Assembly: GCA_903921135.1 (NCBI GenBank)
Contig: CAIXOY010000173.1
Span: 1-9,767, forward strand
Origin: an uncultured Gammaproteobacteria bacterium
Lineage (GTDB): Bacteria; Pseudomonadota; Gammaproteobacteria; Pseudomonadales; UBA5518
Direction: 5' to 3'
DNA length: 9,767 nucleotides
Each line of letters starts with the position of its first letter. The first letter of the stretch is position 1. The position numbers were made by a program, and so were the translations under genes. The notes below the pieces were generated by a model. It was not told where the DNA came from. It ran no database searches and saw only the letters and a list, made by a program, of their open reading frames with translations. Positions 1 through 6,588 of the stretch are shown here, one piece after another.

Positions 1-7
1 GACCCTG

Positions 8-799
8 ATGAGCAGTTTCAGCACCCTCGAATTCCTCCGTGACGGCGCCGTTGCGCGCATCACCCTCGACCGCCCTGACGCCGCCAACGGGCTCAGCATG
101 CAGATGGCAAAGGAACTGCTCGCAGTGTCCATCGCCTGCCGCAGCGACGCAGGCATCCGTGCGGTGATCCTGACCGGACGCGGACGTTTCTTCTGCGCGG
201 GCGGGGATCTCAAGGGCTTCGTCGACAACGCCGACCATCTCTATGCCTTCGTGAAGGAGCTCACCACGCACCTCCACTCGGCGATGGTGAATTTCGCGCG
301 GATGCGCGCCCCGCTGGTGGTGGCCGTGAACGGCGCCGCGGCTGGCGCGGGCTTCAGCATGGCCGCCGCGGGCGACATCGTGCTTGCCGCGCGCGGCGCG
401 AAGTTCTCGATGGCTTACACCGGTGCGGGCCTGGTGCCCGACGGCAGCAGCAGCTGGTATCTGCCACGCATCGTGGGTATCCGCCGTACGCAGGAACTGA
501 TGCTCACCAACCGCCGTCTCTCGGCCGAAGAAGCTCTCGACTGGGGCATCGTGACGCGCGTTGTCGAAGACGCCGATCTCGCGGCCGAGGCTGAAAAGCT
601 CGCGCAACAACTGGCCTCGGGCCCGACGGTGGCTTTCGGCGCGGTGAAGAAATTGCTCGCGCTGAGTTTCGAGTCCTCTCTCGAAGCCCAGCTCGAGCAC
701 GAGTCGCAGGCGATATCGGAAGCGGCCGTGACGGCCGATGGCCGTGAGGGCGTAGCGGCGTTCTTCGCGAAACGGGCGGCGGATTTCAGGGGCGCCTGA
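8..799 (+). CDS. Enoyl-CoA hydratase/isomerase family protein, PaaG-like (crotonase fold)
   Basis: A 263-residue crotonase-superfamily enzyme acting on CoA thioesters in the cytoplasm, the usual length for the family. The oxyanion-hole signatures are visible: CAGGD (about residues 63-67) and NGAAAGAGFS (about 109-118). The stretch LVPDGSSSWYLPRIVG (about 142-157) matches the PaaG type (IPD-x-GG-x-W-x-LPR) rather than classical crotonase. By hand alignment both glutamates of a true enoyl-CoA hydratase are replaced (about Ser117 and Tyr137), while an Asp (about 145) sits where PaaG-type isomerases carry their acid. Double-bond isomerisation is therefore a better guess than hydration, but the substrate cannot be read from sequence. 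The ATG at 8 is the expected family N-terminus (MSSFSTLEF), but the ribosome-binding site lies off the window edge and an in-frame upstream start cannot be excluded. It is the only plus-strand gene and converges on the apeB stop 9 bp away. Confidence 0.9.
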   Translation: MSSFSTLEFLRDGAVARITLDRPDAANGLSMQMAKELLAVSIACRSDAGIRAVILTGRGRFFCAGGDLKGFVDNADHLYAFVKELTTHLHSAMVNFARMRAPLVVAVNGAAAGAGFSMAAAGDIVLAARGAKFSMAYTGAGLVPDGSSSWYLPRIVGIRRTQELMLTNRRLSAEEALDWGIVTRVVEDADLAAEAEKLAQQLASGPTVAFGAVKKLLALSFESSLEAQLEHESQAISEAAVTADGREGVAAFFAKRAADFRGA

Positions 800-808
800 T
801 CCGCGCGC

Positions 809-2101
809 CTAGAGCGCCTGCTCGGAGCAGAACCGCGCCATCACCCGCGCGAGGCCATGCAGATCACTCGCCCCGGCCAGTTCCCGCGGCGAGTGCATGG
901 CAAATGTCGGCACGCCTACATCCACCGCGCGCACCCCGATGGCCGCCGCCGTGAGCGGGCCGATGGTGCTGCCGCAGGCCATGTCGCTGCGCACGGCAAA
1001 CGCCTGCAGCGGCACGCCCTCCGCGTCGCACAGCCAGCGGAAGATCGCCCCTGTTTCACCACTCGTTGCATAACGCTGGTTGGCGTTCAGCTTCAGCACG
1101 GGGCCGGCGTTCAACAGGGGGCCGTGGTTGGCGTCGTGCTTGTCGGCGAAGTTCGGGTGCACGCCGTGGGCGTTGTCCGCCGAGACCAGCAGGGAACGGG
1201 CAAGGGCACGCTCGCGCGTTTCGCGGTCTGGCAGGAGGCGGGCCAGCACGGCCTCCAGCATCGGGCCCGCAGCCCCTGCGGCAGAGACGCTCCCGACCTC
1301 CTCGTGGTCGTTGCAGACCAGCACCGCGTCCACCTCCCCCGAGGCTTCCGCAATCGCCATCGCGCCGGCAAAGCAGCTGAGCAGGTTGTCCAGTCGCCCG
1401 CCGGCGATGAATTCCCGGTGCAGCCCCACCAGCGCGGGCAGCTGTGTGTCGTAAAAACAGAGATCGGAGCCCAGCACCCGCAGAGCGCCGCATTCGGGGT
1501 GCTCTTCCAGCACGCGCGCGAGCAGCAGTTCCTCGAAATTGCGGGGCTCGCTCTTCTCGGCACAGAGCAGCACCGGCAAGTGGTTCTGCGCGTTCACGGC
1601 GCGGCCCTCATTGGCCGATCGATCGAGGTGGATGGCCAGGTTCGGGATAACGGCAATCGGCGCGTCGAAATCGATCAGTGCATGGGCAACGCCGTCGGTG
1701 GTGGCAAAGCTCACGCGACCGGCGAGCGAGAGCTCGCGATCGAACCAGGGGTTGAGCAGCGCACCGCCATAGACCTCGACGCCGAGTTGCAGGTAGCCGT
1801 GGCGCCGGAGTTCGGGGCGCGGCTTCGGCTTGAGGCAGGGGCTGTCGGTGTGCGCACCGATCAGACGCAGCCCCGACACGGCAGCGGGCTCGCGCCCTTT
1901 CACGAAGGCGATCAGCGAGGAGCCGTTGCGCCGCAGGAAGTAGCGCCCGCCAGGCGCCAGCGACCAGGGTTCGGCTTCGTGGAGTTCGTGGAAACCCCGC
2001 TCGGCCAGCAAGGCCGCGAGCGCGCGCACGGCATGGAACGGTGTAGGTGAATCCGACAGGAACCCGAGCAGGCCCGCGTTGAATGCATCGAGGTCTTTCA
2101 T
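809..2101 (-). CDS. apeB: M18 family aminopeptidase
   Basis: A 430-residue cytoplasmic zinc aminopeptidase of the M18 (aspartyl aminopeptidase/ApeB) family, which removes N-terminal residues, often acidic ones, from peptides. The length matches the bacterial family (about 430). Metal-binding and catalytic motifs appear in order: IGAHTDSP (about 81-88, His84), GGRLDN (about 234-239, Asp238), NDHEEVGS (about 264-271, Glu267/268), SADNAHGVHPN (about 307-317) and AMHSPRE (about 401-407, His403). All expected ligands are present, so it should be active. The start is ATG at 2101, giving the usual N-terminus MKDLDAFNAGLL. The reading frame stays open as far as 2581, but that extension is low-complexity Arg/Gly translation through the neighbouring dehydrogenase gene. 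The start overlaps the upstream stop in ATGA (2098-2101), implying translational coupling; no strong Shine-Dalgarno is seen, consistent with that. It is the last gene of the minus-strand run. Confidence 0.95.
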   Translation of the reverse strand: MKDLDAFNAGLLGFLSDSPTPFHAVRALAALLAERGFHELHEAEPWSLAPGGRYFLRRNGSSLIAFVKGREPAAVSGLRLIGAHTDSPCLKPKPRPELRRHGYLQLGVEVYGGALLNPWFDRELSLAGRVSFATTDGVAHALIDFDAPIAVIPNLAIHLDRSANEGRAVNAQNHLPVLLCAEKSEPRNFEELLLARVLEEHPECGALRVLGSDLCFYDTQLPALVGLHREFIAGGRLDNLLSCFAGAMAIAEASGEVDAVLVCNDHEEVGSVSAAGAAGPMLEAVLARLLPDRETRERALARSLLVSADNAHGVHPNFADKHDANHGPLLNAGPVLKLNANQRYATSGETGAIFRWLCDAEGVPLQAFAVRSDMACGSTIGPLTAAAIGVRAVDVGVPTFAMHSPRELAGASDLHGLARVMARFCSEQAL

Positions 2102-2991
2102 GGTGCGTCGTTCCCGCCGTCGTGGTGTCGTTCGAGCCGGGCGAGCAGGCTGGAGGTATCCCAGCGCCCGCCACCCATGGCCTGCACTTCGGCGTAGAAC
2201 TGGTCGACCAGTGCCACCACCGGCAGGCTGCTGCCGTTGCGACTCGCCTCGTCCTGCACGATGCCGAGATCCTTGCGCATCCAGTCCACCGCAAAACCGA
2301 AGTCGTAGCGGCCCTCGAGCATGCTGGCGTGGCGGTTCTCCATCTGCCAGGACTGCGCGGCGCCCTGCCGGATCACATCGATCACCGCGAGCGCGTCGAG
2401 CCCTGCCGCACGCGCAAAATGCAGCCCCTCTGCAAGCCCCTGCACAAGGCCGGCGATGCAGATCTGGTTGACCATCTTGGCGAGTTGGCCCGCGCCCGCG
2501 GGCCCGAGCAGTCGGGCGCAACGGGCGTAGCTCGCAAGGAAGGGCTCGACTGCGGCGAAATCCGCGGCCGCGCCGCCACACATGATGGTGAGCTTGCCGT
2601 TCTCGGCACCGGCCTGACCACCGGACACCGGTGCGTCGAGCCAGCCCACACCGCGGGCTGCGCAGGCGGCGGCAAGTTCGCGCGCGAGCGCCGCAGAGGC
2701 CGTGGTGTGATCGACCAGCACAGCGCCCGGAGACATGGCTGCCAGCACGCCACTCTCGCCGAGCACCACGCTGCGTACGCTGTCGTCGTTGCCGAGGCAG
2801 AGGAACACAGCACTCGCCCCCCGCGCCGCATCCGCAGCCGACGCCGCCACGGTGCCAGCGTGTGCACCGGCCCAGCGATCGGCCTTGGCAGCGTCACGGT
2901 TGAACACGCGCACCGCATGCCCGGCTCCAGCCAGATGACCTGCCATCGGGAAACCCATCACACCCAGACCAACGAAGGCCAGTGCAGTCAT
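2098..2991 (-). CDS. NAD(P)-dependent beta-hydroxyacid dehydrogenase, 3-hydroxyisobutyrate dehydrogenase family
   Basis: A 297-residue oxidoreductase of the beta-hydroxyacid dehydrogenase family, which includes 3-hydroxyisobutyrate dehydrogenase (MmsB), tartronate semialdehyde reductase (GarR/GlxR) and glyoxylate/succinic semialdehyde reductases. The N-terminal Rossmann motif GLGVMG is at about 8-13, followed by NRD (about 31-33) after the second strand. The substrate-binding DAPVSGG is at about 119-125. The catalytic-lysine motif GAGQLAKMVNQ gives Lys172 and Asn175, and KDLG (about 240-243) lies in the helical C-terminal domain. All key residues are intact. The start is ATG at 2991, because the Rossmann strand begins two residues later and a CGGAG Shine-Dalgarno lies 6 bp upstream; the open frame out to 3081 is discarded. 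NRD after the second strand suggests NADP may be used, but this is only an inference. The stop overlaps apeB by 4 bp. The exact substrate (valine catabolism or glyoxylate metabolism) is not decidable here. Confidence 0.9.
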   Translation of the reverse strand: MTALAFVGLGVMGFPMAGHLAGAGHAVRVFNRDAAKADRWAGAHAGTVAASAADAARGASAVFLCLGNDDSVRSVVLGESGVLAAMSPGAVLVDHTTASAALARELAAACAARGVGWLDAPVSGGQAGAENGKLTIMCGGAAADFAAVEPFLASYARCARLLGPAGAGQLAKMVNQICIAGLVQGLAEGLHFARAAGLDALAVIDVIRQGAAQSWQMENRHASMLEGRYDFGFAVDWMRKDLGIVQDEASRNGSSLPVVALVDQFYAEVQAMGGGRWDTSSLLARLERHHDGGNDAP

Positions 2992-2997
2992 GCGGAA

Positions 2998-3001
2998 CTC
3001 C
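2998..3001 (-). promoter_or_regulatory. Ribosome-binding site of the dehydrogenase gene
   Basis: The minus strand reads GGAG here, 6 bp before the ATG at 2991. It fixes that ATG as the start and argues against the longer open frame reaching 3081. Confidence 0.7.
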
Positions 3002-3022
3002 GGAAGACGAGGGCCAGAGCCC

Positions 3023-3370
3023 TCAGACGTAGATATCGATGCCGAGCAATTCGCCATAGGACGGATCGGCAGGCGTGGCACGCTCGACGCCCAGATAGGC
3101 CGCGATGGCAGGGCGCGGGGATTCGTCGGTGACCTGGCTCAGGCGGATGCGCTCCTGACGGGCCTCGCGCGGGGCGGCGGTCTCACCGATGCGTTGCGCC
3201 GGTGCGGCCGCCTCACGCTCAGAGCGTGCTGCTGCATCGGTAACCGGCTCTTCCCGGGCCTCGAGTGCCTCGCGGCGCCGGGCCGCGAGCGCAGCGCGCT
3301 GCGCCTCGAGGGCGAAGCCGCCGGGGCCACCCGCAGAGGACGTTGCTGAGGACGAGATGCCGATAGCCAC
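3023..3370 (-). CDS. Small unrecognised protein beside tsaB
   Basis: A 115-residue protein that I do not recognise as a named family. It starts with GTG at 3370, the only usable start in the frame, since an in-frame stop lies at about 3410-3412; a weak AGG sits 5 bp upstream of the start. Three parts can be seen: a short Ser/Gly-rich beginning (MAIGISSSATSSAGG); a charged Ala/Arg/Glu-rich stretch (about 18-75) with the character of a long helix or coiled coil; and a distinct, less biased C-terminus (about 85-115) ending PSYGELLGIDIYV. No signal peptide, transmembrane segment or enzyme motif is evident. The ordered-looking, non-repetitive C-terminus argues against a spurious frame, and the gene fills the space between tsaB (58 bp upstream) and the dehydrogenase (31 bp downstream) on the same strand. 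Function unknown; a short adaptor-like or regulatory protein is only a guess. Confidence 0.72.
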   Translation of the reverse strand: MAIGISSSATSSAGGPGGFALEAQRAALAARRREALEAREEPVTDAAARSEREAAAPAQRIGETAAPREARQERIRLSQVTDESPRPAIAAYLGVERATPADPSYGELLGIDIYV

Positions 3371-3428
3371 CGTTGCCTGAGTCCGGTCGTGAGGGGCGAG
3401 CCGAGTGTATCAGCACGAAACGGGGAAA

Positions 3429-4136
3429 TCAGCCACGCAGAGCGGCCTGTGCCTCGCGTGTTTTCCATGCCGAGACGCCGCGCACATAGGACGGCTCCGC
3501 GTCCCGGGCGGCGATCCATGCCTCCTTGCCCGCAGCACGTGCGAGCTTGAGCACGCAGGCTGCCCCGGGCCCCGCATCGGCGAGAAGACGGGCAGCCTCG
3601 GGACGTATCGCGGGGTACTGCGTCCAGCCGTCGCCTGCCAGCAGGGTGTCCGCGGGCGCGCAGCCTGCGGGGAATACGTGATGCGAGACCTGCTGCAATA
3701 CGGGCAAGGGCAGCGGGACTACGGCATCGCCCTCGCGCTGGAAGAGGGCGCAGTAGAGCTCTCCCATGTGTGCATCGACGGCAACGGCCACGCGGGTTTC
3801 CGCGCCATCGGCGCCGGCGCGCCGATGAGCATCCAGCGCAAGCGCGTGCAGGGAACACACCGGCACCAGCGGCAGCGAGAGAGCGAAACCCAGGCCCTGC
3901 GCGAACGCCACGGCAATGCGCACGCCCGTGAAGGAGCCCGGCCCTCTGCCGAACGCGATGGCTGCGAGATCTGCGGGTTGCTTCCCTGCCTCCGCGAGGA
4001 GTTCGGATGCGAGCGCAAGCACAAGCGCGTGGTGCTCGCGCGGGCGATCGAGCGTGCGCTCAAACAGGAAATTGCCATCACCAAGCGCGACCGAACAGCG
4101 CGGCCCGGAGGCCTCGATGGCAAGGATCAGTGGCAT
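3429..4136 (-). CDS. tsaB: tRNA N6-threonylcarbamoyladenosine (t6A) biosynthesis protein TsaB
   Basis: A 235-residue ASKHA-fold protein that dimerises with TsaD (with TsaE) in the cytoplasm to transfer threonylcarbamoyl to A37 of ANN-decoding tRNAs. Family marks are the opening LILAIEASGPRCSVAL (about 3-18), the highly conserved GRGPGSFTGVRIA (about 63-75), DAHMGELYCALF (about 121-132) and the terminal PSYVRGVSAWK. The length matches the family (about 230). TsaB lacks the metal and ATP site of TsaD, so the absence of a TsaD-type HxxxH motif is expected. A TTG two codons upstream (4140-4142) is in frame, but ATG at 4136 gives the standard N-terminus. A GGGGG purine run at 4147-4151 is 10 bp from the ATG and 4 bp from the TTG, so it does not decide the matter strongly. 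A terminator separates it from the H1-like gene upstream, so it needs its own promoter or read-through; I see no clear promoter in the short gap. Confidence 0.93.
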   Translation of the reverse strand: MPLILAIEASGPRCSVALGDGNFLFERTLDRPREHHALVLALASELLAEAGKQPADLAAIAFGRGPGSFTGVRIAVAFAQGLGFALSLPLVPVCSLHALALDAHRRAGADGAETRVAVAVDAHMGELYCALFQREGDAVVPLPLPVLQQVSHHVFPAGCAPADTLLAGDGWTQYPAIRPEAARLLADAGPGAACVLKLARAAGKEAWIAARDAEPSYVRGVSAWKTREAQAALRG

Positions 4137-4167
4137 GGGCAAGGCACCCCCGGAAACTGCAGGATGC

Positions 4168-4212
4168 AGAAAGAGAACAGCCCGCGTGCCGGAACACCGG
4201 TCACGCGGGCTG
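4168..4212 (-). terminator. Rho-independent terminator of the H1-like gene
   Basis: A perfect 11-bp inverted repeat (CAGCCCGCGTG at 4178-4188 with CACGCGGGCTG at 4202-4212) encloses a further CCGG/CCGG pairing around an AACA loop, so the stem reaches about 15 bp with one bulge at 4201. On the minus-strand transcript the hairpin is followed by a T-rich run (TTCTCTTTCT, 4177 down to 4168). It begins 12 bp after the stop of the H1-like gene and lies before tsaB. The plus-strand side has no T run, so it should act in one direction. Confidence 0.82.
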
Positions 4213-4224
4213 CGTGCGTAGCCC

Positions 4225-4674
4225 TCAGGCAGCCGGTGCTGCGGGAGCGGCTGCGGGTGCTGCCACCGGGGCGGGAGCCGCCTTGGGCTTGCGTGCGGCG
4301 GGCTTGCGCTTGGTGGATTTCTTCTTGGCCGCTGCGACTTTCGCTGCGTGCCGCTTCTTGGCTTCGGCGAGGCGCTTGGCGTTCATGCGTGCGCGCTGCT
4401 TGAGGAATGCGGCCTTGGTCTTCTCGACGACCTTCCCGAGATCCGCCTTGGCACGTTTCTCAAGATCGGTCGCGAGGCGCTTCAGCGCTTTTTCCGCGTC
4501 TTTCTCGAGTTGCATCAGGCGCTCGCCGAGGGTGGGAGCGGGCTTCTTCTTGCGCGCGGGCTTCTTCTTCGCGGCAGCCTTGGCGGGAGCGGCTTTTTTC
4601 GCGGACTTGGGGCTCGCTGCCTTGGGGGCTGCTGCCTTCTTCGCAGGGGCTTTCTTGGCGGGCTTCGTGGCCAT
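4225..4674 (-). CDS. Lysine/alanine-rich histone H1-like protein
   Basis: A 149-residue, strongly basic protein with about 36 lysines. It has three parts: an N-terminal Lys/Ala/Pro tail (about 1-47) built of PAKKA-like units (AKKAP, AKKAAAPKA, SAKKAAPAKA, KKKPARKKKP); a charged helical core (about 48-117, from TLGERLMQLEKDAEKAL) whose heptad-like pattern suggests a coiled coil; and a second basic stretch (about 117-132) running into an Ala/Pro tail. This composition is that of bacterial H1-like nucleoid proteins and of AlgP-type KPAA proteins, although AlgP has its repeats at the C-terminus only. Non-specific DNA or nucleic-acid binding is inferred from composition, not from a recognised fold. 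The start is ATG at 4674 because AAGGAG sits 7 bp upstream; the frame is open to 4746, but the extension lacks the tail character. It has a candidate promoter and its own terminator, so it is probably expressed independently of hemH and tsaB. Confidence 0.85.
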   Translation of the reverse strand: MATKPAKKAPAKKAAAPKAASPKSAKKAAPAKAAAKKKPARKKKPAPTLGERLMQLEKDAEKALKRLATDLEKRAKADLGKVVEKTKAAFLKQRARMNAKRLAEAKKRHAAKVAAAKKKSTKRKPAARKPKAAPAPVAAPAAAPAAPAA

Positions 4675-4681
4675 CGGGAGA

Positions 4682-4687
4682 CTCCTT
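4682..4687 (-). promoter_or_regulatory. Strong ribosome-binding site of the H1-like gene
   Basis: The minus strand reads AAGGAG, with 7 bp to the ATG at 4674. It is the best Shine-Dalgarno in the window, fixes the start, and suggests high translation as expected of an abundant nucleoid protein. Confidence 0.8.
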
Positions 4688-4738
4688 GTGGTTATCGGTC
4701 GCAGGGTTTCGACAGACATCTGTAAAAGGCCCGATGAC

Positions 4739-4766
4739 CTTATCACACGCCCGAAATTGCCAGCAA
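4739..4766 (-). promoter_or_regulatory. Candidate promoter for the H1-like gene (extended -10)
   Basis: On the minus strand, TTGCTG (4761-4766) is followed after 16 bp by GATAAG (4739-4744), which is preceded by TGT, an extended -10 motif. The match is 3/6 at -35 and 4/6 at -10, in an otherwise GC-rich context. It lies in the 105-bp gap after hemH and would give a leader of roughly 55-60 nt. Read by eye only. Confidence 0.4.
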
Positions 4767-4779
4767 TGCGCGGCAGCCC

Positions 4780-5793
4780 TCAGGCAAGTCCCAGTGAGTT
4801 GCGCGTGAGCGCAGCGAGCATCGCGACGTGATCCGGACGATCGTTCAGACAGGGAATGTAGCGGTATTCGCTGCCACCGCTCTCGACGAAAAGCTCCCGG
4901 TTGGCGATGGCCATTTCCTCGAGCGTCTCCAGACAATCCGCCGAGAACGCGGGGCAGATCACGTCCACACCTTTCACGCCTTCAGCGGCCAGCCTGCGCA
5001 GAGTCTCGTCGGTGTAGGGCTCCAGCCATTTCTGGCGACCGAAACGCGACTGGAAGGCGAGCGTCCATTCCGCTTCCTGCAGCCCCAATGCCTGTGCGAG
5101 CAGTTCACCGGTGCGCAGACACTGTTGCTGGTAGGGATCGCCCTTGCGCACGTTCACTTCGGGGATGCCGTGGAACGACAACAGCAAGTGCCCCGCGCTG
5201 CCATGCTCCGCGCGGTAGTCCCTCACGCTGGCTGCGAGGGCTGCGATGTAGCCCGGGTGATCGTGGTAATCGCGGACCAGCATGAAATGCGGCAGCGCGC
5301 GCGACACCTTGATGAACGAGGCGACCTGGTCGAAGACGGCCGCGGTGGTGGTGGCCGAATACTGCGGATACAGCGGCAGCACGCAAACGCGCTGGATGCC
5401 GGCATCCACCATCTCGCGCAGGACCTCCGTGATCACCGGCCCCTGGTAGCTCATGGCGAGCCGTACGGAGGGCGCGCGCTCACCGAGCTCTGCGAGCAGG
5501 AGATCCTGCAACGCCGCGCGCTGACGCTCGCTCACCGCGCGAAGCGGCGAATCACCCTCCCAGATGGTCTCGTAGGCGTGAGCGACGCGTGCTGCCCTGA
5601 GCGGTATGACGATGCCGCGCAGGATAGGCTGCCAGAGCAGTGCGGGGAGTTCGACGACGCGGCGGTCGGAGAGGAACTCGGTCAGGAAATCACGGACTGC
5701 GGCACGCGTAGGCGCGCGGGGCGTACCCAGGTTCACCAGCAGTACCGCCGCATCGGCATGCGGCGCGTGTAGGCGCGTCTCTTCGCTGCTCAT
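4780..5793 (-). CDS. hemH: Ferrochelatase
   Basis: A 337-residue ferrochelatase, the last step of protoheme synthesis (insertion of Fe2+ into protoporphyrin IX). Diagnostic stretches are AVLLVNLGTP (about 16-25), PLYPQYSATTT (about 140-150), LLSFHGIPE (about 204-212, with the metal-site His208), KGDPYQQQC (about 217-225), FQSRFGRQKWLEPYT (about 247-261) and CPAFSADCLETLEE (about 280-293). The spacing from His208 to Glu289 (81 residues) equals that between the two active-site residues of the E. coli enzyme. It has no long hydrophobic C-terminal anchor and no C-terminal iron-sulfur cluster cysteines, so it is a soluble or peripheral form. The ATG at 5793 gives the usual N-terminus; the ribosome-binding site is weak. 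It follows adk by 40 bp, the same pairing as in enterobacteria, and is probably co-transcribed with it. Confidence 0.97.
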   Translation of the reverse strand: MSSEETRLHAPHADAAVLLVNLGTPRAPTRAAVRDFLTEFLSDRRVVELPALLWQPILRGIVIPLRAARVAHAYETIWEGDSPLRAVSERQRAALQDLLLAELGERAPSVRLAMSYQGPVITEVLREMVDAGIQRVCVLPLYPQYSATTTAAVFDQVASFIKVSRALPHFMLVRDYHDHPGYIAALAASVRDYRAEHGSAGHLLLSFHGIPEVNVRKGDPYQQQCLRTGELLAQALGLQEAEWTLAFQSRFGRQKWLEPYTDETLRRLAAEGVKGVDVICPAFSADCLETLEEMAIANRELFVESGGSEYRYIPCLNDRPDHVAMLAALTRNSLGLA

Positions 5794-5833
5794 GCGGCAC
5801 CGTGGGATGTGTATCGGGAAAACGCAGAGGTGT

Positions 5834-6478
5834 TCAGGAAGAGAGCGCGCCCAGCACCTGGCTGCGAATCGCGTCGACTGCCCCTACACCACCGATGCGA
5901 TGGTAGCGGGTAGTGCCACTCGCCTGCGCGCCGTAATAGCCCACCAGCTGCGCGGTCTGGTTGTGGTAGACCTGCAAGCGCTGGCGTACGGTTTCTTCCC
6001 GGTCGTCCTCGCGCTGCACCAGCTCCTCGCCGGTGTCGTCGTCACGGTCGGGCGTGCGTGGCGGATTGTGCGCCACGTGATAGACGCGCCCGGAGCCTGG
6101 GTGCACGCGGCGCCCGGTGAGACGGTCGATGATCACGCTGTCGGGCACGTCGATTTCAACCACATGGTCGATCGGCACGCCGGCGTTGCGCAGTGCGTCT
6201 GCTTGCGGGATGGTCCGCGGGAAGCCGTCGAACAGGAAACCGCGGGCGCAGTCGGGGCGCGAGATGCGCTCCTTCACGAGCGCGATGATGAGTTCATCCG
6301 AGACGAGTTGCCCGCTGGCCATCACCTCGCGCACTTTCAGCCCCAGTTCGGAGCCTTCCTTGACGGCGGCACGGAGCATATCGCCCGTCGACACTTGCGG
6401 GATGCCGAAGTGCTGCATGATGAACTGGGCCTGGGTGCCTTTCCCGGCACCGGGAGCCCCCAAGAGAATGACGCGCAT
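5834..6478 (-). CDS. adk: Adenylate kinase
   Basis: A 214-residue long-form adenylate kinase (ATP + AMP to 2 ADP), cytoplasmic and essential, aligning with E. coli Adk with almost no gaps. The P-loop GAPGAGKGT occupies residues 7-15 (Lys13). The AMP-site STGDMLRAAV (30-39, Arg36) and DGFPRT (84-89, Arg88) are intact. The LID domain (about 122-159) contains GRRVHPGSGRVYH and no cysteines, so it is the zinc-free type. Arg123, Arg156 and Arg167 are present. The start is ATG at 6478 with GGAG 7 bp upstream. The gap to the mazG stop is 102 bp, the second longest in the minus-strand run, and holds a possible promoter. hemH follows 40 bp downstream. Confidence 0.98.
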   Translation of the reverse strand: MRVILLGAPGAGKGTQAQFIMQHFGIPQVSTGDMLRAAVKEGSELGLKVREVMASGQLVSDELIIALVKERISRPDCARGFLFDGFPRTIPQADALRNAGVPIDHVVEIDVPDSVIIDRLTGRRVHPGSGRVYHVAHNPPRTPDRDDDTGEELVQREDDREETVRQRLQVYHNQTAQLVGYYGAQASGTTRYHRIGGVGAVDAIRSQVLGALSS

Positions 6479-6561
6479 GAGTTGTCTCCGAAGCTGCGGA
6501 GGGCCTGCGCGATGACACCTCGCTGCGCGGGGACCCGGACCGGAATCGTTATGACGCGAGC

Positions 6562-6588
6562 ATTACATACCCGCGCCGGCCTAAACAA
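6562..6588 (-). promoter_or_regulatory. Possible adk promoter (weak)
   Basis: In the 102-bp mazG-adk gap the minus strand has TGTAAT (6562-6567), close to a -10 box, with TTGTTT (6583-6588) 15 bp upstream overlapping the mazG stop codon. The spacer is shorter than the preferred 17 bp and the -35 match is poor. It is reported because this is one of the few AT-rich spots between genes; a separate adk promoter would be unsurprising. Confidence 0.28.

Noticed and set aside
788..810. Imperfect hairpin at the convergent junction (8-bp arms with one mismatch, 7-nt loop), possible bidirectional terminator
   Set aside because: There is no T run on either side, and GC-rich short hairpins are expected by chance at this base composition. 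It may contribute to transcription stop but is not supportable as a terminator.
857..2050. Plus-strand open frame of 397 codons opposite apeB, with similar long antisense frames opposite hemH (4828-5772) and tsaB (3405-4403)
   Set aside because: All are opposite well-recognised proteins and have shadow-like composition. None has a recognisable motif or ribosome-binding site.
2102..2581. Upstream extension of the apeB frame
   Set aside because: It reads as Arg/Gly-rich translation through the dehydrogenase gene in another frame. The aminopeptidase family begins at the MKDLDAF methionine (2101).
2992..3081. N-terminal extension of the dehydrogenase
   Set aside because: It overlaps the small gene beside tsaB, places 30 extra residues before the Rossmann strand, and lacks the Shine-Dalgarno present before ATG 2991.
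3371..3428. Possible promoter for the small gene beside tsaB (TACACT-like -10)
   Set aside because: No -35 at acceptable spacing; co-transcription with tsaB is simpler.
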